From Alistipes sp. (GTDB lineage Bacteria > Bacteroidota > Bacteroidia > Bacteroidales > Rikenellaceae): DNA of 64,000 nt. The DNA is taken from the NCBI GenBank assembly GCA_022767745.1, contig JALENN010000009.1, positions 301,420-365,419 of the forward strand, written 5' to 3'. Within the stretch, counting starts at the first letter, position 1, and every line of letters starts with the position of its first letter. Positions 17,013-24,592 of the stretch are shown piece by piece. Both the position numbers and the translations under genes were made by a program. The notes under the pieces were generated by a model, which saw nothing but the letters and a program-made list of their open reading frames with translations, was not told the DNA's origin and did not search any database.

Positions 17013-17888
17013 TCAGTGTTTGTAGTCGGTCTCTATCATCAAGAACTCTTCCATGTCGCTCTCGGTCGATGGCTTGCTGCCGTCGCGCGTCTCGATTATC
17101 ATCTCGTTCGACTGTATGAGGTATCCCATAGGGTTGTTCTTGAAGCGGTGCAGCTGTTGCAGATATTTTTGGCGCGAGGTCTCGATATATTTACGGCCGG
17201 TGTAGTCGATGGGGCGCTCGACGTTGCGCAGGCCTATGATCTCGAAGGAGTATAGCCCCTCGTCGTCCGAGGCTGCCATGACGAGTCCCGGCAGTCCCTG
17301 CAGTTTCCACGGACCGCTCGCTACGGGTATCTCCTCGGCGAACCACGCCGTGAAGCGGCGGCCGTAGAGGGTGCAGTCGGCGCGGCGGCATTCGTAGCCG
17401 AGGATCTCGCGCGTCTGGTCGCCGATCGTCCACTCGATGCGGGGCACCGCGTCCTCATACATATAATAGGTCGAGCCGACGCCGTCGGTAAGGGTCAGAC
17501 GTCCCGCCTCGGGATAACCCGTGTAGAGGCAGGCGCTGGTGCCGTCCTTGTGCTTCATCGCATTCATGGCATTGGCCGGGTCGGCCTTCATGAGCGAGTC
17601 CTTGGCGAAGTTGTAGTAGCTGTAGAACTTCGACACGCCGCCGCCCGTCTGCAGGATCATGCGGTCCTCCCTCATACGGATTGGCTCCTCCTCGGTGCCG
17701 CGCTCGGGCGAGAGCGACTTGTAGACGCATTCGAGCGACGAACGGCCTATCTCGCGGGTTTCTGTTACGGCGGAGTTGGAATTGTTCTTTACGACCGTGA
17801 TCGACTTGATGTTGTTTACGTCGAACTGCGCGTGTGCCGTGAATGTGGCTGCCAGCAGTGCGGCAAGGGTGGTAAGTGTGATTTTCAT
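17013..17888 (-). CDS. GLPGLI family exported protein (1)
   Basis: 291 residues from ATG at 17888 (MKITLTTLAALLAATFTAHA), with a clear Sec signal peptide. The family motif is GPWKLQGLPGL at residues 192-202. A shared core WTIGDQTREILGYECRRADC precedes it; the Cys pair may form a disulfide. The start ATG at 17927 would add 13 residues upstream of the signal peptide and is less likely. The next gene downstream is the barrel protein. A four-copy TGTTAA array 57-93 bases upstream of the start suggests control by the nearby OmpR-type regulator. Function of GLPGLI proteins is unknown. Confidence 0.85.
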   Translation of the reverse strand: MKITLTTLAALLAATFTAHAQFDVNNIKSITVVKNNSNSAVTETREIGRSSLECVYKSLSPERGTEEEPIRMREDRMILQTGGGVSKFYSYYNFAKDSLMKADPANAMNAMKHKDGTSACLYTGYPEAGRLTLTDGVGSTYYMYEDAVPRIEWTIGDQTREILGYECRRADCTLYGRRFTAWFAEEIPVASGPWKLQGLPGLVMAASDDEGLYSFEIIGLRNVERPIDYTGRKYIETSRQKYLQQLHRFKNNPMGYLIQSNEMIIETRDGSKPSTESDMEEFLMIETDYKH

Positions 17889-17915
17889 GACAAATGGTGT
17901 TTTTGTTTCGTTGCA

Positions 17916-17923
17916 CGAAGTTA
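17916..17923 (-). promoter_or_regulatory. -7-like box of the GLPGLI-1 promoter
   Basis: TAACTTCG on the minus strand matches TAnnTTTG with one change. No -33 TTG lies upstream; instead the first TGTTAA repeat begins after a 21-base spacer, as expected for a promoter that relies on an activator. Confidence 0.5.
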
Positions 17924-17944
17924 CCACTATTCGCCCCTGCCGCG

Positions 17945-17981
17945 TGTTAATGCTCTGTTAATAAGTGTTAACGAATGTTAA
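17945..17981. promoter_or_regulatory. Four-copy TGTTAA direct-repeat array
   Basis: TGTTAA occurs at 17945, 17956, 17966 and 17976 (plus-strand reading), a spacing of 11, 10 and 10 bases, which puts every copy on the same DNA face. This is the arrangement bound by dimers of OmpR/PhoB-type regulators. The last copy touches the stop codon of GLPGLI-2. A matching array lies at 18940-18986. Confidence 0.65.
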
Positions 17982-18883
17982 CGGCCTGCGTCGCGGTAGT
18001 CGCGCTCCTGAAAATCGTACGTCAGCGAGTCGCTGCGCAGCTGCTCCTCGACGGCGGTGTTGCGCGTTCCGTCCTCCTTGGTTATGGTGAGGTTGACACC
18101 GCTGTTGCGGCTGTAGAACCCGATGGGGTCGAGCAGGAACTGGTGCTTGCGGCGGAGGTAGCGTTTGCGCTCGGTGTCGATGTATTGGCGCGTGTCGATG
18201 TCGATGGCCTCGTCGCACTGCTCGATGCCCTCGATGCGGTAGGAGTAGTCGCCCTGGCTGTCCTCGACGGCCATGATAAGCCCCGGCAGGCCGTGAAACT
18301 TCCACGGGCCGCAGCCGAGCGGTATCTCCTCGGTGAACCACGCCGTGTAGCTCCGCCCGCGGAACGTGCAGTCGGCGCGGCGGCATGTGTAGCCCAGTAT
18401 CTCGCACGTCTGGTCGCCGATCGTCCACCCGAACTCGGGCATGGGCTCCACACAGCGGTAGAACTCGGCCGAGAAGGAGTCGAGGAGGGTGAGGCTGCCG
18501 GCGGGCATGTTCTGGAAGACGGTGAGACGGTCGCCGCCCGTGTAGGGCGCGGGGTTGTTCTGTATGTCGGTGGCGGCAGCCGTCTGCAGCATGTCGTCGA
18601 TGGCGCGCACGCGCTGGTCGTAGAACTTCGACACGGTGGGGCCGCACTGCAGGATGAAGGTCTGCTCGACCCACTTGTCCTGTGCGCGGTCTTTCGCCCA
18701 CCGCAGGCGGTAGGCGCACTTGAGTGTGGCGCGGCCCACCTCGGTGCGCTCGAGGGGGCCCGTCTGGTAGGCAGTGGCCCCGCGCTCGGTGTCGAATACG
18801 ATGATGCGTTGCGGTGTCTGCTGTGCCTGTGCCGAGGCGACGGCCGCGGCCAGGGCGATGATGGTTGTTGCGATGCGTTTCAT
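17978..18883 (-). CDS. GLPGLI family exported protein (2)
   Basis: 301 residues from ATG at 18883 (MKRIATTIIALAAAVASAQA) with a signal peptide. GPWKFHGLPGL near residues 210-220 is the family motif, preceded by WTIGDQTCEILGYTCRRADC, almost the same core as in GLPGLI-1. The two are diverged paralogs in tandem on one strand. A TGTTAA array and a -7-like box with the same geometry as in front of GLPGLI-1 lie upstream, so each gene seems to have its own regulated promoter. Exported; function unknown. Confidence 0.85.
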   Translation of the reverse strand: MKRIATTIIALAAAVASAQAQQTPQRIIVFDTERGATAYQTGPLERTEVGRATLKCAYRLRWAKDRAQDKWVEQTFILQCGPTVSKFYDQRVRAIDDMLQTAAATDIQNNPAPYTGGDRLTVFQNMPAGSLTLLDSFSAEFYRCVEPMPEFGWTIGDQTCEILGYTCRRADCTFRGRSYTAWFTEEIPLGCGPWKFHGLPGLIMAVEDSQGDYSYRIEGIEQCDEAIDIDTRQYIDTERKRYLRRKHQFLLDPIGFYSRNSGVNLTITKEDGTRNTAVEEQLRSDSLTYDFQERDYRDAGR

Positions 18884-18910
18884 AGTATCGTGCTTTTGGT
18901 TTGGATGGTG

Positions 18911-18918
18911 CAAAGTTC
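18911..18918 (-). promoter_or_regulatory. -7-like box of the GLPGLI-2 promoter
   Basis: GAACTTTG on the minus strand matches TAnnTTTG with one change. It is 21 bases from the first TGTTAA repeat (18940), the same distance as in the GLPGLI-1 promoter. Confidence 0.5.
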
Positions 18919-18939
18919 GCGACGATGGCGGCCGCAAAG

Positions 18940-18986
18940 TGTTAACCCGGAGTTAAAGTCCCGGCGGAAGTGTTAAATAGTGTTAA
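18940..18986. promoter_or_regulatory. TGTTAA direct-repeat array between GLPGLI-2 and the two-component genes
   Basis: TGTTAA at 18940, AGTTAA at 18951, TGTTAA at 18971 and TGTTAA at 18981 keep a 10-11 base register, with the slot at 18961 degenerate. The array lies in the divergent region between GLPGLI-2 and the histidine kinase gene and could serve both. Confidence 0.65.
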
Positions 18987-19025
18987 ACCGTGGCCGGGAA
19001 GGCCGCGTGACCGCTGTTTTATTAG

Positions 19026-19033
19026 TATCTTTG
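19026..19033 (+). promoter_or_regulatory. -7 box of the histidine kinase gene
   Basis: TATCTTTG is a perfect -7 box 33 bases before the start codon, but no TTG is found 19-21 bases upstream, so activation may be needed. Confidence 0.5.
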
Positions 19034-19066
19034 TTTCAGAATCATTCTCCGAACGTACGACACGCA

Positions 19067-20473
19067 ATGAATAAACGGCAGTTTAAGATAGTGGCGGTGG
19101 CGATGACCTTTGCGATAATGGCTCTGGCGCAGATGCAGGGCCTGTGGCTGACGCGCCTCTACCGTCAGTCGGTGGAGCGTTACGCCGACCAGATACGCAC
19201 CGCCGTCACGACGGCGCTCTACCGCAGTCGTCTCGACTCGCGGTCGGTCTACAGCGTGACGCGCATGAGCGCTCCGGTTGCCGACTCGCTGGTGATAACC
19301 CGCATTCAGGGTGCGGAGGCCGACACCGTGCAGTCGATAAACATAAACCTGGGCCGCGGCGACGGCTCGATAAACATGATGGTGCTGAACTTCGGCGATG
19401 TGCCCTTCGCGAAGGTCGATTCGCTGCTGTACGAGGAGCTTTCGGTGCGCGGCGTGGATGTGTACGACGTGGAGATAGGCCTCGGCGACGAGGTGAGGCG
19501 TTTCGACCACGCGGAGGATACGGCCACGGGCCGTTCGCGCATCGACGGTCGCCCCAGCCTTGCCGTGAGCGAGGAGTATGCCGTCGAGGGCGGCCGCAAT
19601 GCTGGCGACGAACGGCTCTCGGTGAAGGTGCGGACGCCGCATCCCTACAGGTCGATGCTGGGCGGCATGGCGGGAATCATCATTTCGTCGGTGCTGATCG
19701 TGGTGCTTATAGCCGCGCTGTTCGCCTATCTGGTGCGGACGCTGTTCCGCTTCAAGAGCGTGGAGCGCATGCGGCTCGACCTTACGCACAACGTGACGCA
19801 CGAGCTCAAGACCCCCATAGCTGTGGCCTATGCCGCGGGCGACTCGCTTCTGAATTTCGAGCAGATGGCGTCCGATCCCGCCGTGCGCCGCGAGTATATC
19901 GGTATCATGCAGCGCGAGCTGCGCCGCCTGGCGGCGATGGTGGACCGCATACTGCGCATGTCGCTGGAGGAGAGCGAGGAGTTCGCCCTCACGGTGGAGG
20001 AGTGCGATGTTGCGGAGGTGGTTGCCGAGGCCGTGCGCGACCACGGTACGGCGGCAGCCAAGCGCGTGACGGTGGAGACCGATGTCGAGGCGGGCCTTGC
20101 GGTGAGGGCCGACCGTTTCCATCTGGTAAATGCGCTGGGTAACCTTGTCGACAACGCCGTCAAGTATTCGGGTGACGAGGTGCACATAACGGTGCGTGCG
20201 GCGGCCGAGGGCGGCAACGTCGTATTCGAGGTCGAGGACGACGGCATCGGCATGGCCCGCGGCGAGACGGAGCGCGTCTTCGACAAGTTCTACCGCATAC
20301 CGACGGGCGACCTGCATGCGGTCAAGGGGTTCGGCCTCGAGCTGTATTATGTGCGGACGGTGGCCGAACGCCACGGCGGCAGCGTGCGTGCCGAGAGTGC
20401 GGGCGCAGGTCGCGGATCGACGTTTTACATCATATTGCCTCGCTATGGCAGAGATCAGGGCAGAGAGGGTTGA
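19067..20473 (+). CDS. Sensor histidine kinase
   Basis: 468 residues from ATG at 19067. Two membrane segments (about 6-28 and 202-224) enclose a periplasmic sensor of about 170 residues. The dimerisation helix carries THNVTHELKTP with the phospho-acceptor His245. The ATPase part has GNLVDNAVKYS (N box), VEDDGIGM (G1), FDKFYRI (F box) and GFGLELYYV (G2). There is no clear HAMP domain. The sensor part matches no domain I recognise. The regulator gene starts 29 bases inside its 3' end. Layout is like RprX of Bacteroides, but orthology is not shown. Confidence 0.9.
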   Translation: MNKRQFKIVAVAMTFAIMALAQMQGLWLTRLYRQSVERYADQIRTAVTTALYRSRLDSRSVYSVTRMSAPVADSLVITRIQGAEADTVQSININLGRGDGSINMMVLNFGDVPFAKVDSLLYEELSVRGVDVYDVEIGLGDEVRRFDHAEDTATGRSRIDGRPSLAVSEEYAVEGGRNAGDERLSVKVRTPHPYRSMLGGMAGIIISSVLIVVLIAALFAYLVRTLFRFKSVERMRLDLTHNVTHELKTPIAVAYAAGDSLLNFEQMASDPAVRREYIGIMQRELRRLAAMVDRILRMSLEESEEFALTVEECDVAEVVAEAVRDHGTAAAKRVTVETDVEAGLAVRADRFHLVNALGNLVDNAVKYSGDEVHITVRAAAEGGNVVFEVEDDGIGMARGETERVFDKFYRIPTGDLHAVKGFGLELYYVRTVAERHGGSVRAESAGAGRGSTFYIILPRYGRDQGREG

Positions 20474-21146
20474 CGTGCTGGTCGTCGAGGACGAGCCGAC
20501 GCTGCTGCGCATCGTGTGCGACGCGCTGCGCGCCTCGGGCTTTACGTGTGCGGGTGCGGCGGACGGTCGCGAGGGGTTGCGCCTGTGCTGCAGTCTCGCG
20601 CCGAGGGTCGTCGTCACCGATATCATGATGCCCGAGATGGACGGCTTCACGCTTGCGGAGCGTATCCGTAAGGTCGATGCCGAGGTGCAGATACTCTTCC
20701 TCTCGGCGCGTTCGTCGGCCGACGACGTGGTGCGCGGCTTCGACACGGGCGGCAACGACTATCTGCGCAAGCCGTTTGCCATGACCGAACTGGTGGCGCG
20801 CGTGCGGGCACTGGCCGCGCGGGGAATGGTGGCGCCCGCACCCGTCGAGTTCTCGTTCGGGCGCTTCAGCTTCAACACCCTGAGCTGGACGCTCTCGGGT
20901 TCGGTGCATGGCGACTGCGTGCTGCCCAATCGCGAGGCGCGCGTGCTGGCGATGCTCTGCCGTCATATGAACGAGGTGGTCGATACGCGTACCATCCTTA
21001 TGGAGGTATGGGGCGACGACAGCTATTTCAATGCCCGCAGCCTCAATGTCTTCATCACCAAGTTGCGCCACCGTCTCGAGGAGGACGGGTCGGTGGCGAT
21101 AGTAAACGCCCGCGGCGTGGGGTACAGGCTGCAGACCGGGGAGTGA
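20445..21146 (+). CDS. OmpR/PhoB-type response regulator
   Basis: 233 residues from ATG at 20445, overlapping the kinase gene by 29 bases. The receiver domain has the acidic pair ED in VVEDEP, the phospho-acceptor Asp59 in VVTDIMMPEMDGF, and Lys in LRKPFAM. A trans_reg_C winged helix fills about residues 130-230 (LPNREARVLAMLCRHMNEVV, then VFITKLRHRLEED and GVGYRL). It is the natural candidate to bind the TGTTAA arrays upstream of the kinase gene and both GLPGLI genes, because this class binds tandem direct repeats about 10-11 bases apart. Confidence 0.92.
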   Translation: MAEIRAERVDVLVVEDEPTLLRIVCDALRASGFTCAGAADGREGLRLCCSLAPRVVVTDIMMPEMDGFTLAERIRKVDAEVQILFLSARSSADDVVRGFDTGGNDYLRKPFAMTELVARVRALAARGMVAPAPVEFSFGRFSFNTLSWTLSGSVHGDCVLPNREARVLAMLCRHMNEVVDTRTILMEVWGDDSYFNARSLNVFITKLRHRLEEDGSVAIVNARGVGYRLQTGE

Positions 21147-21165
21147 TTCGACAATTGTTAATGAT

Positions 21166-22875
21166 ATGACTTACGGAAAGATCTTTTTGCTCGCGGCGGC
21201 GGTAGCCGCAGCGGGTGCAGTAACGGCAGCGGCAGCGCCGCAGGCCGGCGATCCGACGGGATCGGGCGGCAAGGTGGTGACGGCGGCCGATTTCGGGGCC
21301 GTGCCCGACGACGGCAGGGACGACACGCGCGCCCTGCGGCGTGCGGCGGAGTATTGCCGCACGAATCCCGGCACGACGCTGGTGATAGGGGCGGGCGAGT
21401 ACCGTCTGCGCGATGCCGATGCCGAGCGTCTCGAACGGGAGGTGCTGGCGGGAGAGATGGGGGCGAACCCCGAGGGGGTGATATTCAAGCCCTACTATCC
21501 CTATGTCAAGGGTCTGGATTTCACCGGGGCCGAGGATGTGACGGTCGAGGCCGAGGGCGCCGTGCTGATGTGCGAGGGGTGGATGGAGCCCGTGTCGGTG
21601 ATCGACTGCCGCAACTTCACGCTGCGGGGGCTGACGATTGACTACCGGCGCAAGCCCTACTCCGAGGGTGTGGTGACGGCCGTGGGCGAGGGTACGTTCA
21701 CGGTGCGTTTCCGTCCCGAGCGGCAGATCACGGCCGAGATGCCAATCCCGCGCATGATGCTCTGGGACGACGAGGTGGGCGGCATCTACCGCGACCCGTT
21801 CTATTTCGCCGAACGCGAGCTGCTGGGCGACAACTGCGTGCGTTTCAAGGGGTCGTTGCCCGAGCGCATGGTGGGCGCGGCCGTGGCGGCGCCGCACTCG
21901 TTCCATTTCCGTCCGGCGATACTGCTGCTGCGCAGCGTGAACACGCGTCTGGAGGGCGTTACGATACACTCGCAGCCCGGCATGGGCATCGTGGGCTTCG
22001 ACAGCCGCGACGTGACCATCCGCCGCCTGTCGGTGACGCCGGCCGACGGATATACCTTCTCGACCAACACCGACGCCACGCACTTCGCCTGCTGTGAGGG
22101 TACCATATCGTTCGACGGCTGTCTCTTCCGCGGGCAGGGCGACGACGCCACCAACGTGCACGGATACTACCACGACATAGCCGCCGTCGAGGGCGACACC
22201 GTGTCGCTCGAGCTGCGCGCCCCGACCTTCACCCATGCCCAGGTGGCCGACGTGCCGCGCGTGGGCGACCGCATGGAGGTGGTGCGCATATCGACGTTGG
22301 AGCCTGTCGGCGAGGTCGAGGTCGCGGAGGTGTTCTTCGAGGAGGGGGCGACCGGTGCCCGTGTGCGGGTGCGCGGCGAGCTGCCCGAGGCCTATGGCGA
22401 ATACTATCTGTTCAACGTCACGAAGCTGCCGCGGCTGGAGTTCGTGCGTTCGGTCGTGTGGGGCAATCTGGCGCGCGGCGTGCTGGCGAAGACGCGCGGC
22501 GTGAGGATCGAGGACAACATATTCCGCGGAAGTACCGGCACGGCCATACACGTCGGGGCCGAGTCCGACTGGAAGGAGGGTACGCATGCCGCCGATGTCA
22601 CCATCGCGCGCAACGTGATGATAAACTGCGGTCTGGGCGCCGGGTGCCAGTACGGAGCCTCGGGCATTGCTGTGGTGATAGGGGCTCCCGACACTGATGG
22701 CACGACGCTGCATGACGGCATACGCATCGTCGGCAACACGATACGCGGCACGGGCGAGAACGCCTGCGGCATATCGGTGCGCAACGCCCGCAACGTCGTG
22801 CTGGGCGGGAACCGGGTCGAGGGCTGCGGCGATGCCGTGCAGATGATAGGCGTGGAGAACGTCGACGTGGAGTAG
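21166..22875 (+). CDS. GH110-type alpha-1,3-galactosidase
   Basis: 569 residues with a signal peptide (about 1-24). A right-handed parallel beta-helix is suggested by an early ADFGAVPDDGRDDTRALRRA pectin-lyase-like start and many NIT/DVT turns. RGQGDDATNVHG at residues 322-333, with Asp326/Asp327, matches the signature of GH110 enzymes (B. fragilis and B. thetaiotaomicron GalA/GalB), which remove alpha-1,3-linked galactose from blood group B and linear xeno-antigen structures. Only 19 bases separate it from the response regulator gene, so it may be cotranscribed with that pair. A different beta-helix glycosidase cannot be excluded. Confidence 0.75.
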   Translation: MTYGKIFLLAAAVAAAGAVTAAAAPQAGDPTGSGGKVVTAADFGAVPDDGRDDTRALRRAAEYCRTNPGTTLVIGAGEYRLRDADAERLEREVLAGEMGANPEGVIFKPYYPYVKGLDFTGAEDVTVEAEGAVLMCEGWMEPVSVIDCRNFTLRGLTIDYRRKPYSEGVVTAVGEGTFTVRFRPERQITAEMPIPRMMLWDDEVGGIYRDPFYFAERELLGDNCVRFKGSLPERMVGAAVAAPHSFHFRPAILLLRSVNTRLEGVTIHSQPGMGIVGFDSRDVTIRRLSVTPADGYTFSTNTDATHFACCEGTISFDGCLFRGQGDDATNVHGYYHDIAAVEGDTVSLELRAPTFTHAQVADVPRVGDRMEVVRISTLEPVGEVEVAEVFFEEGATGARVRVRGELPEAYGEYYLFNVTKLPRLEFVRSVVWGNLARGVLAKTRGVRIEDNIFRGSTGTAIHVGAESDWKEGTHAADVTIARNVMINCGLGAGCQYGASGIAVVIGAPDTDGTTLHDGIRIVGNTIRGTGENACGISVRNARNVVLGGNRVEGCGDAVQMIGVENVDVE

Positions 22876-22895
22876 GGCCGCGCGGCGGAACTGAA

Positions 22896-22933
22896 AACGG
22901 GGTACAATCGGTTGAGATCGTACCCCGTTTTTG
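22896..22933. terminator. Bidirectional terminator between GH110 and M60 genes
   Basis: AAAACGGGGTAC pairs with GTACCCCGTTTT, with A-run on the left and TTTTT on the right, between convergent genes. Confidence 0.85.
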
Positions 22934-22952
22934 TCGTTGCGGCGACCGCGCG

Positions 22953-24485
22953 TCAGTCGGTGAGCAGCGTAAGGTCGCTATCCGGCGCGGGATAGTTGCG
23001 CGAGGCGATGTAGCCCTTAACCTCGTCGATCATCTCGGGCGTTACGTCGAACGTGTAGTTGGCATAGTCGCCTATCTCGAAGCGGCCCGTCACGAAGAAT
23101 CCCCACGCCTCGAAGAACTCCGTGAGGTCGGTCTTCAGCAGGTCGCACGCCAGCTTGACATATTCGTACATGTTGTTTATCGAGGCGTTGCCCGTGCCCT
23201 TGTCGGGCGTGTTGCGCATGCGCTCCATCATGTCGGCGTAGAAGTCGTCGTAGCCCTTCTGCCTGGCGTAGAGGTGAAGCTGCCAGAAGGGGACGAGTTT
23301 CTGGAAGGGGTCGCCCACGGTCATGATGAAGGGCTTCTCGGCAGCCTCGACAACGGCCTTGTGCGCCGCCTCGTATGTGCCGTCGGCAAGGCGGCTGGGC
23401 GAGCCGAACGACGTGGTGACGAACATCGTGAAGAGGTTGTTGCTCACCTCGGTCATGCCGCCCCACGTGAGCTGCGGCTGCATCTGCATTACGTGTCCTA
23501 TCTCGTGGTTTACGCCCCAGTCTTTCGATATGTCGGGGCCGAGGGCCGATTTCATCGTGCTCTCGTCGCCCAGGAAGGCCACGCCGTCGCCGTCGCGGAA
23601 CATGAAGTAGTTGAAGTTGACGCGCGCCAGAATGCGCTTGTCGGGTATGCGGTCATACTTCACGGCTCCCGAGAAGAGGTACTGGCGGTACATTATGTCG
23701 TCGTAGGCCTTGGCCAGGGCCGTGCCCTTGCCGTAGTCGAACTGCTTGAGGAATGCGACGGGGTAGGCCAGCTGCATGTAGCGCGTGCGGACATCCATGA
23801 TGGGGCTCACGGCGTTGTCCAGCAGGGCGTTCCAGTCATCGTCATCCTGCGTGGCGGCATCGAAGTAGCCGTTGGCCTTGCCCGTGACGAAGTGTATGGT
23901 GACGGTGGGGGCCGTTGCCGGATCGTCGTCGAAATAGTCGATGTAGACGTTGCCCGCCTTCTCGACATAGATTACGTTGGCACCCTCGCGCAGGGGTATG
24001 ACTTGGCGCTTGAGGCCCCATCCCTGTGGGTCTTCGGTCGGGGCGTAGCCCTCGGTGGGCTGGCGCATCCAGTCGGGGATGAGGAGGTTTACGCGGCGGC
24101 CGTGCATGTCGCCCACGAGCACGATGTGTTCGCCCTGCTCGAGGTAGACGCCCGTGATGTTCTCGTAGCGGCTGTAGCCGTTGTAGAGCTTGAGCTTGTC
24201 GGTGAGCACCTTGTCGGAAGCCACGGGACGGTAGCTTGCCAGCAGGTACTTGCTGTCGTATGTGCCGTCGGCCATCTGTTCGGCCACCTGCCGCATGGCG
24301 GGCGAGCGGAACTGTCCGAGGAGTTTGCTGCGGAATCCCTCTTCGAGGGCCGAAGCCGTCCAGTCGGTGAAGTATTGCAGGTCGTGGACGACGGCCTGTG
24401 TCGAGTGGGTCTGTGTCTGGCCGAGGCAGGGCTGCATGATGCACAGCGCGGCCATCGCCAATGTTGCGATAGAGAGTCTTTTCAT
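22953..24485 (-). CDS. M60-family (enhancin-like) zinc metallopeptidase
   Basis: 510 residues from ATG at 24485 (MKRLSIATLAMAALCIMQPC). The first 22 residues are a signal peptide, possibly ending in a lipobox-like QPC at 18-20. The gluzincin motif HEIGH is at residues 327-331, and a second Glu ligand is expected at Glu346 (TEVSNN). The region around 110-200 looks like a beta-rich accessory domain. M60 peptidases from gut bacteria cleave mucin-type O-glycosylated proteins, which fits the GH110, GH33 and GH95 genes elsewhere in the window. The much longer open frame to 25538 runs antisense-like through the next gene and is not used. Confidence 0.85.
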   Translation of the reverse strand: MKRLSIATLAMAALCIMQPCLGQTQTHSTQAVVHDLQYFTDWTASALEEGFRSKLLGQFRSPAMRQVAEQMADGTYDSKYLLASYRPVASDKVLTDKLKLYNGYSRYENITGVYLEQGEHIVLVGDMHGRRVNLLIPDWMRQPTEGYAPTEDPQGWGLKRQVIPLREGANVIYVEKAGNVYIDYFDDDPATAPTVTIHFVTGKANGYFDAATQDDDDWNALLDNAVSPIMDVRTRYMQLAYPVAFLKQFDYGKGTALAKAYDDIMYRQYLFSGAVKYDRIPDKRILARVNFNYFMFRDGDGVAFLGDESTMKSALGPDISKDWGVNHEIGHVMQMQPQLTWGGMTEVSNNLFTMFVTTSFGSPSRLADGTYEAAHKAVVEAAEKPFIMTVGDPFQKLVPFWQLHLYARQKGYDDFYADMMERMRNTPDKGTGNASINNMYEYVKLACDLLKTDLTEFFEAWGFFVTGRFEIGDYANYTFDVTPEMIDEVKGYIASRNYPAPDSDLTLLTD

Positions 24486-24518
24486 CGGGTTGCAGTATGT
24501 GGTTATGGAAATTTCTGG

Positions 24519-24549
24519 TAAAAATAAGAATAACTTCCCACTCTTGCAA
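24519..24549 (-). promoter_or_regulatory. Candidate promoter of the M60 peptidase gene
   Basis: On the minus strand TTG (24549-24547), a 20-base spacer and TATTTTTA (24526-24519) match the consensus except for the last base. It lies 34 bases before the start codon. Confidence 0.5.
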
Positions 24550-24592
24550 CCTCGGCCGGCGATTTTGCGCCTCAGGCCGTGCGGCGGGCGGG

